Source of the DNA: CAKUFA01 sp963618735
GTDB taxonomy: Bacteria > Bacillota > Clostridia > Christensenellales > Aristaeellaceae
Assembly (NCBI GenBank): GCA_963618735.1
Contig: CAVEUM010000036.1
Coordinates: forward strand, 1-13,830
Direction: 5' to 3'
DNA length: 13,830 nucleotides
Made by a program: the position numbers and the translations under genes. How positions within the stretch are numbered: position 1 is the first letter of the stretch; every line of letters starts with the position of its first letter. The notes beneath the pieces were generated by a model. That model did not search any database. It worked only from the letters and a program-made list of their open reading frames with translations, and was not told where the DNA came from. This document shows positions 8,081 through 13,830 of this stretch, in pieces.

Positions 8081-8098
8081 TGTAACCAGTTCGTGACC
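8081..8098 (+). promoter_or_regulatory. TGTAACC-N5-GTGACC direct repeat upstream of the PDZ gene
   Basis: This is the counterpart of the TGTAACC-N6-GTAACC element before the divergent surface operon, here pointing rightward, 128 bp before the PDZ start. Half-sites 11 bp apart in tandem are typical of OmpR/PhoB-family binding. I cannot assign a convincing -10 to it. Confidence 0.35.
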
Positions 8099-8225
8099 GC
8101 TATCACTTGCCCCTGTTCATTTTCTTTCATGCCGTATTCAGTCCCGTTTCACCTGTTCATCACCTGCAGCGGGTACTATTTTCTCATCAAATGTGCAGGA
8201 TATTCCTGCCTGGGAGGTGACGGAC

Positions 8226-8609
8226 ATGGTTCGCAAGGCGCAGAAGCGGGTTTTCATCATCGGGCTGGTTGCCGTTGCAGCGGCCATCGTGTGCATGATC
8301 TTCGTTCATCCCTCCCTGCAGGTTACGTCCGAGGTTACGCGTTCAGAAGCCGATGAGCATTCCGCCGCTGCTTTGGGGCTGGTGGTGCAGGACACAGACG
8401 AAGGGCTGTACATCCTCGCCGTGCGGGAAAACAGCCTGGCCGCCCTGGCAGGCATCCGCTCAGGTGATTATCTGCAAAGCGTTGACGGGCAGGAGATTAC
8501 CACCGCGGACAGCCTGGATGACATTCTGTCCGTCGGCCGCGAAGATACCACAACCTTCACCGTTCTTCGCTACGGCGCAGAGGTGGAAATCAGCGTCACT
8601 TTGCCTTGA
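8226..8609 (+). CDS. Membrane-anchored PDZ-domain protein
   Basis: 127 residues. ATG at 8226 is chosen because GGAGGTGA sits five bases upstream; the upstream in-frame ATG at 8193 has no such site. A short basic N terminus (MVRKAQKR) leads into one transmembrane helix at about 9-28, then a linker, then a single PDZ domain at about 47-126. The carboxylate-binding-loop region reads GLVV near 51-54, and AGIRSGDYLQSVDG at 75-88 is the usual PDZ signature. There is no serine-protease or metalloprotease domain, so it is not a complete HtrA, CtpA or RseP protein. By analogy with PDZ domains in envelope stress sensing it may bind C termini of exported or misfolded proteins outside the membrane. Position just before a two-component system suggests an accessory sensing role, which is inference. 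Confidence 0.85.
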   Translation: MVRKAQKRVFIIGLVAVAAAIVCMIFVHPSLQVTSEVTRSEADEHSAAALGLVVQDTDEGLYILAVRENSLAALAGIRSGDYLQSVDGQEITTADSLDDILSVGREDTTTFTVLRYGAEVEISVTLP

Positions 8610-8634
8610 ACGGAGCGTTTTTTTCTGCTATACT
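8606..8634 (+). promoter_or_regulatory. Extended -10 promoter for the response regulator/histidine kinase genes
   Basis: TTGAAC (8606-8611), 17-bp spacer, TATACT (8629-8634), with TG at 8626-8627 making an extended -10. The -35 overlaps the stop codon of the PDZ gene. Transcription would start near 8641, leaving a leader of about 20 nt with AAAGGAGG directly before the regulator. The two-component pair can therefore be expressed apart from the PDZ gene. Confidence 0.72.
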
Positions 8635-8660
8635 GAGGGCAATCAAAGGAGGCTCGTGCT

Positions 8661-9332
8661 ATGAATCTGTTGGTGGTCGATGACGAAGAGCGCATTCGCG
8701 ATATTATCCGCAAGTACGCGGTATTTGAAGGTTACACCGTGGAAGAGGCAGGCAATGGCATGGAAGCCGTGGAAAAGTGCCGCGCCAACACATATAATCT
8801 CATCATTATGGATGTAATGATGCCCGAGCTGGACGGCTTCTCCGCCGTGCGTGAAATCCGCCGATTCAGCCAAACTCCCGTGCTGATGCTTTCCGCCCGC
8901 GGTGAGGAATACGACCGCATTCACGGCTTCGAGCTGGGGATTGACGACTATGTGGTGAAGCCCTTTTCTCCCCGCGAATTGATTATGCGGGTGGGCGCCA
9001 TTCTCAAGCGCAGCGGCACAACCGAGCAGCCCGAGCAGGATCGGGTGATCATGGGCAACCTGGTTGTCGATTTTTCCGCCCGCCGCGTAACGCTGAACGG
9101 ACAGGCGCTGGAGCTGAGTCCCAAGGAATACGACCTGCTGTTTTACATGGTGCGCAATCGCGGCCTGGCGCTGACCCGTGAGAAGCTTCTCAGCGAGGTT
9201 TGGGGCTATGATTTCTTCGGAGACGACCGCACGCTGGACACCCACATCAAGCTTCTCCGCAGGCAATTAGGAGAGTACGCCGACAAAATCACCACCCTCA
9301 GAGGAGTTGGCTATCGCTTTGAAAAAGAATGA
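8661..9332 (+). CDS. OmpR/PhoB-family response regulator
   Basis: 223 residues, ATG with AAAGGAGG eight bases upstream. The receiver domain (about 1-115) has the acidic pair D7/D8, phospho-acceptor D51 in the IIMDVMMP block, switch Ser78, and K100 before P101. The C-terminal winged helix (about 125-223) has the SPKEYDLL block near 153-160, the recognition helix around RTLDTHIKLLRRQLG (190-204) and the RGVGYRF wing (214-220). All key residues are present, so it should be active. It is expected to be phosphorylated by the kinase encoded next and to bind tandem DNA half-sites. Candidate half-sites lie in the divergent region at 7639-7656 and 8081-8098. The family has many members with different stimuli (PhoP, WalR, others), so I do not assign a gene symbol. 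Confidence 0.96.
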   Translation: MNLLVVDDEERIRDIIRKYAVFEGYTVEEAGNGMEAVEKCRANTYNLIIMDVMMPELDGFSAVREIRRFSQTPVLMLSARGEEYDRIHGFELGIDDYVVKPFSPRELIMRVGAILKRSGTTEQPEQDRVIMGNLVVDFSARRVTLNGQALELSPKEYDLLFYMVRNRGLALTREKLLSEVWGYDFFGDDRTLDTHIKLLRRQLGEYADKITTLRGVGYRFEKE

Positions 9333-10818
9333 AAAGGCGCTGAATGCGCCCAAGGGTCACGGAATTCGCCAGAGGATGATGTTCTTTCTGGTGATTTTCG
9401 TATGCGCAATTCTGGCCATGCTGTGGATTTGCCAGATCTTCCTGCTGGACGATTTTTACCGTTTTTTCAAGACGCAGGACGCCAAGCGCACCGCAGATGC
9501 GGTGGTTGACAATTTGGGCGATGACGACCTGGATTCCATCGTACAGCAGCTGGCACTGCAAAACAGCCTGTGCATTATGGTGCTGGATGAGAACATGAAC
9601 ACGCTGTACTCCGCCGAGGGGCAGAGCTTCTGCATGATTCACGCCGTGCGCAATCACGACCTGCGCTGGTGGTGCAATCTGGCGCCCGAGGACGGCACTG
9701 CGCGTCTGGATCAATTTGACATGACCACTCCCTTTGATCAGGGACCCAATCAGTTTAATGATCGGTTTTCTGACCGCAGATTCAGCCGCGGCAATGACGC
9801 GCAGGTGCTGCTTTACATCCGCCGCGTGACCCTTTCCGGCGGCAGCACAGGTTATCTTCTGCTGAATTCCGTCATTTCCCCCGTGGATGCCACGGTGAGC
9901 ACGCTGAAATCCCAGCTAATCATCATCACGGTAATCGTGCTGGCAGGCGCCGTGTTGCTGGCCTTCCTTTTGTCCCGCACGTTCTCCCGTCCTATCATTG
10001 AAACCACCACCAACGCCCGCGAGCTTTCCCGCAGCCGATTCACCCGCGCCGGGCACGCCAACAGCTACACGGAAATCCGTGAGCTGAACGACACGCTGGA
10101 AAAAGCGGCGCAGGATCTGAGCCAGGTGGAACATCTGCAGCACGAGCTGATCGCCAACATTTCCCACGACCTGCGGACGCCCCTGACCATGATTGGCGGC
10201 TATGCGGAAATCATGCGGGATTTGCCGGGCGAGGTCACGTCGGAAAACATGCAGGTCATTATTGATGAAACAGGCCGCCTGTCCACCCTGGTGAATGAAT
10301 TGCTGGATTTCAGCCGCATGGAGGCTGGCATGACGACGCTGAACAAGCAGCGTTTCTCCCTGACGGAAACGGTGAGGGGGATCGTGTCCCGCTGCTCCAC
10401 CCTCATGGAGAAGGACGGCTACACCATCGTTTTCGAGCCGCAGGAGGAGCTGTTCGTCATGGCGGACGAAGGCCGCATCGAGCAAGTGGTGTACAACCTG
10501 GTCAACAATGCCCTGACCTACACCGGTGAGGACAAGACCGTGCGTCTGATTCAGTCCGTGCACGATGGACGCGCCCGTCTGGAGGTGCACGACAGCGGCA
10601 AGGGCATCTCCGAGGAGGAGCTGCCCCTCATCTGGAATCGCTACTACCGCGCCAAAGAATCCCACAAGCGTGCCGTGCAGGGCTCGGGGCTTGGGCTGAG
10701 CATCGTCCGCACCATTCTGGAGAATCACGGCGCCCTGTACGGGGTCACCTCCAAGCAAGGGGAAGGTACCTGCTTCTGGTTTGAGCTGGAAATGCAGGGG
10801 ACGGACGATCATCCGTGA
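9319..10818 (+). CDS. Membrane sensor histidine kinase (HAMP-HisKA-HATPase)
   Basis: About 499 residues from a TTG at 9319, which lies 12 bases after GAGGAG (9301-9306). A TTG at 9307 is also in frame but has no spacing from that site. Either start overlaps the regulator gene, suggesting translational coupling. The layout is: transmembrane helix 1 at about 19-42, an extracytoplasmic sensor region of about 150 residues with three cysteines (C85, C105, C119), transmembrane helix 2 at about 200-219, HAMP, and the HisKA helix with phospho-acceptor H283 in ISHDLRTP. The ATP-binding domain has N397 in NLVNNALTY, D425 in the DSGKGI box, and GSGLGLSIV. The usual F-box reads WNRYYR here instead of FERFYR. 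It should phosphorylate the upstream regulator. The sensor region matches no named domain that I recognise, so the signal is unknown. No strong terminator follows before the rpsO promoter. Confidence 0.95.
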   Translation: MKKNEKALNAPKGHGIRQRMMFFLVIFVCAILAMLWICQIFLLDDFYRFFKTQDAKRTADAVVDNLGDDDLDSIVQQLALQNSLCIMVLDENMNTLYSAEGQSFCMIHAVRNHDLRWWCNLAPEDGTARLDQFDMTTPFDQGPNQFNDRFSDRRFSRGNDAQVLLYIRRVTLSGGSTGYLLLNSVISPVDATVSTLKSQLIIITVIVLAGAVLLAFLLSRTFSRPIIETTTNARELSRSRFTRAGHANSYTEIRELNDTLEKAAQDLSQVEHLQHELIANISHDLRTPLTMIGGYAEIMRDLPGEVTSENMQVIIDETGRLSTLVNELLDFSRMEAGMTTLNKQRFSLTETVRGIVSRCSTLMEKDGYTIVFEPQEELFVMADEGRIEQVVYNLVNNALTYTGEDKTVRLIQSVHDGRARLEVHDSGKGISEEELPLIWNRYYRAKESHKRAVQGSGLGLSIVRTILENHGALYGVTSKQGEGTCFWFELEMQGTDDHP

Positions 10819-10867
10819 AGGGATTCTCTTTTTGCCCGCACTTCACAAAAATTTCTCGCTGAACCCG

Positions 10868-10896
10868 TTTACAAAAGGGGCTTCATCTGATAGAAT
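10868..10896 (+). promoter_or_regulatory. rpsO promoter
   Basis: TTTACA (10868-10873), 17-bp spacer, TAGAAT (10891-10896): each hexamer differs from the sigma-A consensus by one base, and the spacing is ideal. Transcription would start near 10903, about 100 nt before the S15 start codon. Confidence 0.8.
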
Positions 10897-10902
10897 GGAA
10901 TG

Positions 10903-11002
10903 CGCAGGTTTTTGGGAACCGCAGCGCGGTCGCGCGATCACTCCGACGGCGGCTTCGCTCACGGCGATGAACCTGACGAACATATTAATGGAGGAACGAA
11001 CC
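10903..11002 (+). promoter_or_regulatory. Structured rpsO leader, candidate S15 autoregulatory RNA
   Basis: CAGGTT (10905-10910) can pair with AACCTG (10970-10975) to close a branched structure. Inside it are ACCGC-AGC-GCGGT and a short GGCG-GCTT-CGCT hairpin. The GGAGG site (10990-10994) lies just after the closing helix. S15 is known to repress its own mRNA through several unrelated leader structures in different bacteria. This leader has a suitable length and position, but I cannot match it to a described class. Confidence 0.4.
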
Positions 11003-11257
11003 ATGACTAAGGCAGAAATCATTGCAGCCTATGCCCAGCATGAAGGCGACACTGGCTCCCCTGAAGTGCAGATCGCTCTGCTGACCGACCGCATCAATCA
11101 CCTGAACGAGCACCTGAAGACCAACCGTAACGACCACCACTCCAATCGTGGCCTGCTGCTGATGGTTGGCCATCGCCGCGGTCTGCTGGAGTACCTGAAG
11201 AAGACCGATATCGAGCGCTATCGTGCCCTGATCGCCAAGCTGAACCTGCGCAAGTAA
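11003..11257 (+). CDS. rpsO: 30S ribosomal protein S15
   Basis: 84 residues, slightly short of the usual 88-89. The family core is complete: GDTGSPEVQIALLTDRI (15-31), LNEHLKTNRNDHHSNRGLL (34-52) and a basic C-terminal helix ending KLNLRK. S15 binds the central domain of 16S rRNA at the helix 20/21/22 junction early in 30S assembly. ATG at 11003 is chosen because GGAGG is eight bases upstream; an in-frame ATG at 10988 overlaps that site and would add five residues. It has its own promoter and terminator, and pnp follows after 284 bp, the conserved rpsO-pnp order of many bacteria. Confidence 0.97.
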   Translation: MTKAEIIAAYAQHEGDTGSPEVQIALLTDRINHLNEHLKTNRNDHHSNRGLLLMVGHRRGLLEYLKKTDIERYRALIAKLNLRK

Positions 11258-11259
11258 GC

Positions 11260-11303
11260 AAAGGCTCATCGGCTCATCGGCCTTTCCGGCATGAAGCATG
11301 CCG
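11260..11303 (+). repeat. Hairpins just after rpsO
   Basis: AAAGGC (11260-11265) pairs with GCCTTT (11280-11285) around a tandem GGCTCATC repeat. It is followed by a perfect CGGCATG-AAG-CATGCCG stem (11287-11303). The bases after it are A-rich rather than T-rich, so this is not a classical terminator. It may protect the 3' end of the message. Confidence 0.5.
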
Positions 11304-11340
11304 AAGGAAAAAAGCTGTTTAAGGCCGTCGCGAATCGGGC

Positions 11341-11367
11341 AAAGCGCCTGTATCGCGGCGGCTTTTT
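11341..11367 (+). terminator. rpsO rho-independent terminator
   Basis: AAAGCGCC (11341-11348) pairs with GGCGGCTTT with one bulged G, forming eight base pairs around an eight-base loop. A run of five T follows (11363-11367). The location, 84 bp after the S15 stop, fits the end of the rpsO transcript. Confidence 0.6.
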
Positions 11368-11369
11368 AC

Positions 11370-11397
11370 AAGGCTTGACGCTTTTCAGGCCTTCTTT
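11370..11397 (+). terminator. Second, weaker terminator-like hairpin
   Basis: AAGGCTTGA (11370-11378) pairs with TCAGGCCTT (11385-11393) through nine pairs including one G-U, then CTTT. It lies directly behind the first terminator and may act as a backup. Confidence 0.35.
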
Positions 11398-11443
11398 GGA
11401 CAGGTGTTTGAAAAGCTGCGGTACGCCTGAGGGGTGTTATCCC

Positions 11444-11473
11444 TTGAAAATCCCCATGGGGTTTTCATATGAT
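11444..11473 (+). promoter_or_regulatory. pnp promoter with palindromic spacer
   Basis: TTGAAA (11444-11449), 18-bp spacer, TATGAT (11468-11473). The spacer holds a near-perfect palindrome, GAAAA(T)CCCC-AT-GGGGTTTTC, with CCCCATGGGG at its centre (11452-11461). It overlaps the -35 and ends next to the -10, so it may be an operator. Transcription would start near 11480, giving a leader of about 60 nt. Confidence 0.55.
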
Positions 11474-11489
11474 AGCATCCGTCGGGCGG

Positions 11490-11511
11490 AGCAGGTGAGG
11501 GTTCACCTGCT
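11490..11511 (+). promoter_or_regulatory. Perfect 9-bp hairpin in the pnp leader
   Basis: AGCAGGTGA-GGGT-TCACCTGCT forms a perfect stem 16 bases before the GGAGA ribosome binding site of pnp. In Escherichia coli the pnp leader hairpin is cut by RNase III and PNPase then represses its own mRNA. This hairpin occupies a comparable place, but the mechanism here is unproven. Confidence 0.55.
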
Positions 11512-11541
11512 GTTGTGAGATGTGAAAGGAGAATAGCAACA

Positions 11542-13698
11542 ATGGATCACAAGGTATATACCATGGATCTGGCAGGCCGCCCGCTGACGCTGGAATTCGG
11601 CAAGTACTGCGAGCAGGCTGCCGGCAGCGTATGGGTTCATCTGGGCGACACTGTGGTGATGGTCAACGCCACCATGGCTCCCACCCCCCGTCCCGGCGTG
11701 GACTTCTTCCCTCTGGCTGTGGACGTTGAAGAAAAGCAGTACTCCGTGGGCAAGATCCCCGGTGGTTTCATCAAGCGCGAAGGCCGCCCCACTGAAAAGG
11801 CGACCCTGACCTGCCGCCTGATTGACCGTCCCCTGCGCCCCCTGTTCAACAAGGGCATGCGCAACGACGTGCAGGTGGTTGTGACCGTGCTGAGCGTGGA
11901 GCAGGATGTTCCTCCGGAAATCCCCGCCATGATCGGTTCCTCTATCGCCATCGCTGTCAGCGACATTCCGTGGAATGGCCCCACCGGTGCGGTGGTGGTT
12001 GGCCGCGTGAACGGTCAGTATGTCATCAACCCCGATGAAGAGCAGCGCGCTCAGAGCGACATGCACGTGTATGTTGCCGGCACGAAGGAAGCCATCATGA
12101 TGGTGGAAGCCGGTGCCAACGAAGTGTCCGAGGACGCTATGCTGGACGCTATCCTCTTCGCCCATGAAGAAATCAAGAAGCTGGTTGCCTTCCAGGAGCA
12201 GATCGTTGCCGAAATCGGCAAGGAAAAGGCTGTCGTGCCGCTGAATGTGACGGGCGACGATGTGAAGGCCGCTGTGCGCGAGTTCGCTTATGACAAGTGC
12301 GTGTGGGTGTTCGACACCTTCAACCGTCAGGAGCGTCAGCAGCGCGAGGCTCAGGTGAAGGAAGAAACCATCGCCGCTTTGGCTGAGACCTTCCCCGAGC
12401 GTGAAGAAGAAATCGCTGATGCGCTGTACTACCTGAACAAGGAAGTTATGCGCAAGAAGATTCTGGAGCAGGGCATCCGTCCCGACGGCCGTAAGGTCAC
12501 CGAGATTCGCCCCATCTGGTGCGATGTCGGCGTTCTGCCCCGCGTGCATGGTTCCGCCGTGTTCACCCGTGGCCAGACGCAGGCTCTGACCGTGACCACC
12601 CTGGGCTCCACCAACGAGGGTCAGGTGCTGGATGGCCTGAGCAACGATGACTTCAAGCGCTACATCCACCACTACAACATGCCCCCCTATGCCACCGGCG
12701 AGGCCGGACGCCTGAAGAGCCCTGGCCGCCGCGAGATTGGCCACGGCGCTCTGGCAGAGCGTGCTCTGCTGCCCGTGATCCCCACCGAGGAAGAGTTCCC
12801 CTACGCGATGCGTCTGGTGAGCGAGATTCTGTCCTCCAACGGTTCTTCCTCCATGGCTTCCGTCTGCGGTTCTACCCTGAGCCTGATGGATGCAGGCGTT
12901 CCGATTCATGCCCCTGTGGCCGGCGTGGCTATGGGTCTGATTAAGGACGCTGAGACCGGCAAGGTGGCTGTGCTGACCGACATTCAGGGTCTGGAAGACT
13001 TCCTGGGCGACATGGACTTCAAGGTAGCTGGTACCATGAACGGTATCACCGCTATCCAGATGGATATTAAGATCGCCGGCATTGACCGCGCCATCCTGCA
13101 GCAGGCTCTGGCACAGGCACTGCAGGGTCGTCTGCACATCCTGGGCATCATGCTGGAGACCCTGGGTCAGCCCCGCGAGCACCTGAGCAAGTATGCTCCC
13201 AAGATCGTCCGCTTCACCATCAATCCTGAGAAGATCCGTGAGGTTATTGGACCTGGCGGAAAGATGATCAACAAGATCATTGCTGAAACCGGCGTGAAGA
13301 TCGACATCGAGGACGATGGCCGCGTGTTCATCTCCACCCCCGATGAGGATGCCGCCAACAAGGCTCGCAAGATCATCGAAGGCATTGCAAAGGACATCGA
13401 AGTGGGCGATGTGTTCACCGGCAAGGTGGTTCGCATCATGAACTTCGGCGCCTTTGTGGAGCTTGCCCCCGGCAAGGACGGCATGATCCACATCTCCAAG
13501 CTGGCCAACCACCGCGTGGAGAAGGTGGAAGACGTCGTGAAGATCGGCGATGAGCTGGAAGTGAAGGTCAATGAGATCGACGCTCAGGGCCGCATCAACC
13601 TGATCCGCAACGATATGGTGTACGAGAACACCGCCCCCGCCCGTCGGCCTGAGGGTGGCGCGCGTCCCCGTCCTCCCCGTCGTGACGGCCGCGCCTAA
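11542..13698 (+). CDS. pnp: Polyribonucleotide nucleotidyltransferase (PNPase)
   Basis: 718 residues, close to the usual 700-720. ATG at 11542 follows GGAGA at nine bases. The enzyme degrades RNA 3' to 5' by phosphorolysis, as a cytoplasmic homotrimer. The first RNase PH domain contains IPGGFIKREGRP (72-83) and RLIDRPLRPLF. An alpha-helical linker covers roughly 240-310. The second RNase PH domain has FTRGQTQAL (341-349), GSSSMASVCG (434-443) and the active-site GDMDF with D490 and D492. The KH domain has GPGG at 570-573, and an S1 domain covers about 621-692 (GKVVRIMNFGAFVEL). A short basic Pro/Arg-rich tail ends the protein. All domains are intact. It has its own promoter, leader hairpin and terminator, downstream of rpsO as in many bacteria. 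Confidence 0.98.
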   Translation: MDHKVYTMDLAGRPLTLEFGKYCEQAAGSVWVHLGDTVVMVNATMAPTPRPGVDFFPLAVDVEEKQYSVGKIPGGFIKREGRPTEKATLTCRLIDRPLRPLFNKGMRNDVQVVVTVLSVEQDVPPEIPAMIGSSIAIAVSDIPWNGPTGAVVVGRVNGQYVINPDEEQRAQSDMHVYVAGTKEAIMMVEAGANEVSEDAMLDAILFAHEEIKKLVAFQEQIVAEIGKEKAVVPLNVTGDDVKAAVREFAYDKCVWVFDTFNRQERQQREAQVKEETIAALAETFPEREEEIADALYYLNKEVMRKKILEQGIRPDGRKVTEIRPIWCDVGVLPRVHGSAVFTRGQTQALTVTTLGSTNEGQVLDGLSNDDFKRYIHHYNMPPYATGEAGRLKSPGRREIGHGALAERALLPVIPTEEEFPYAMRLVSEILSSNGSSSMASVCGSTLSLMDAGVPIHAPVAGVAMGLIKDAETGKVAVLTDIQGLEDFLGDMDFKVAGTMNGITAIQMDIKIAGIDRAILQQALAQALQGRLHILGIMLETLGQPREHLSKYAPKIVRFTINPEKIREVIGPGGKMINKIIAETGVKIDIEDDGRVFISTPDEDAANKARKIIEGIAKDIEVGDVFTGKVVRIMNFGAFVELAPGKDGMIHISKLANHRVEKVEDVVKIGDELEVKVNEIDAQGRINLIRNDMVYENTAPARRPEGGARPRPPRRDGRA

Positions 13699-13718
13699 TA
13701 GCCATTACAAGGATTCAC

Positions 13719-13752
13719 GTGGGAAGCCGTGCTGAATGGCTTCCCACTTTTT
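13719..13752 (+). terminator. pnp rho-independent terminator
   Basis: GTGGGAAGCC (13719-13728) and GGCTTCCCAC (13738-13747) form a perfect 10-bp stem with a nine-base loop, followed by TTTTT (13748-13752). It begins 20 bp after the pnp stop codon. Confidence 0.93.
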
Positions 13753-13775
13753 CATTTTCTTTGAGAGAATTTCAA

Positions 13776-13830
13776 GGGGCTGTTAAAACAGACGAAGTCT
13801 GCGATCGCCCCTGCACCCTTCGGGGATGCA
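13776..13830. repeat. Cluster of nested inverted repeats at the window edge
   Basis: Four pairings sit within 55 bp. GGGGC (13776-13780) pairs with GCCCC (13807-13811). TGTT-AA-AACA (13781-13790) and CAGAC-GAA-GTCTG (13789-13801) lie inside, with GCGATCGC at 13801-13808. TGCACCC pairs with GGG(A)TGCA at 13812-13830. It could be an intergenic palindromic repeat, the end of a mobile element or a structured RNA. The window cuts it, so its extent is unknown. Confidence 0.5.

Larger units (their letters stand above)
7567..8225. other. 659-bp divergent intergenic region, no gene seen
   Basis: The region separates the minus-strand surface operon from the plus-strand PDZ/two-component genes. Reading frames here are short, lack good ribosome binding sites and do not look like proteins. 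Part is strongly AT-rich (7981-8040 is 27% GC by my count). It holds six GTAAC/GTTAC pentamers (7640, 7652, 7779, 7907, 7918, 8082), where about 1.3 would be expected with equal base frequencies. It also holds an imperfect hairpin near 7714-7738, a perfect inverted repeat GTTACA-N4-TGTAAC at 7907-7922 and a stem-loop at 7949-7968. A weak plus-strand promoter, TTGCCG-N17-TATGTT, could be drawn at 7964-7992. Confidence 0.6.

Noticed and set aside
8321..8338. GGTTAC-N6-GGTTAC direct repeat inside the PDZ gene
   Set aside because: It has the same spacing as the promoter element at 7639-7656, but it encodes two Val-Thr pairs in frame (QVTSEVT) and lies inside a coding region. Probably coincidence, though cheap to include in a binding test.
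7637..8356. Short reading frames in the divergent spacer (7637-7888, 7988-8356, and minus 7756-7953)
   Set aside because: No good ribosome binding site, no protein-like composition, and overlap with regulatory repeats or the PDZ gene.
8643..10812. Minus-strand reading frames over the response regulator and histidine kinase
   Set aside because: Antisense shadows of intact, motif-complete genes.
10801..10816. ACGGA-N6-TCCGT hairpin at the end of the histidine kinase gene as a terminator
   Set aside because: Only five base pairs, and the T-run begins about 12 bases later; too weak to call.
11291..11518. 75-codon plus-strand frame between rpsO and pnp
   Set aside because: It runs through the rpsO terminator and the pnp promoter and leader hairpin, and lacks a ribosome binding site.
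11503..13512. Minus-strand reading frame of 669 codons over pnp
   Set aside because: Antisense shadow of a fully recognisable PNPase; His/Gly/Leu-rich and without domains.
13801..13808. GCGATCGC octamer (HIP1-like)
   Set aside because: Noticed only once; without enrichment it says nothing about a cyanobacterial origin, and the rest of the window points to Bacillota.

Overview
The window looks like a chromosomal piece of a Gram-positive, anaerobe-like Bacillota (probably Clostridia). The reasons are strong GGAGG ribosome binding sites on nearly every gene, sigma-A-type promoters, an OmpR/PhoB two-component pair, the rpsO-pnp arrangement, and a very large modular surface protein built from InlB-like (Listeria-Bacteroides), MucBP-like and MBG/YDG repeats, as seen in gut Clostridia. 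The genus cannot be fixed from the sequence alone.

Left half (1-7552, minus strand): an apparent three-gene unit read right to left. It begins with two small secreted proteins (7552-7124 and 6978-6316). They share a C-terminal Ig-like domain and an Ala/Thr/Pro/Glu-rich linker. It ends with a giant exported protein that starts at 6263 and runs off the left edge, with at least 2087 codons visible. The giant protein is the real occupant of the first 6.2 kb; the long plus-strand reading frame over it is an antisense shadow.

Middle (7567-8225): a 659-bp divergent spacer with no convincing gene, partly AT-rich, holding inverted and direct repeats. A bipartite TGTAACC/GTRACC motif lies upstream of both divergent units, each copy oriented with the gene it precedes. 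This fits control by an OmpR-family regulator.

Plus strand, 8226-10818: a membrane-anchored PDZ-only protein, an OmpR/PhoB response regulator and a membrane histidine kinase. The last two overlap and have their own good extended -10 promoter. The simplest reading is an envelope-sensing module next to, and perhaps controlling, the surface-protein operon; that link is inference.

Right end (10868-13752): housekeeping genes. rpsO (S15) has a clear promoter, a structured leader of about 100 nt and a terminator. pnp (polynucleotide phosphorylase) has its own promoter, a leader hairpin and a strong terminator. The last 55 bp form a tight cluster of inverted repeats cut by the window edge. No tRNA, rRNA, CRISPR array, transposase or insertion sequence was found.
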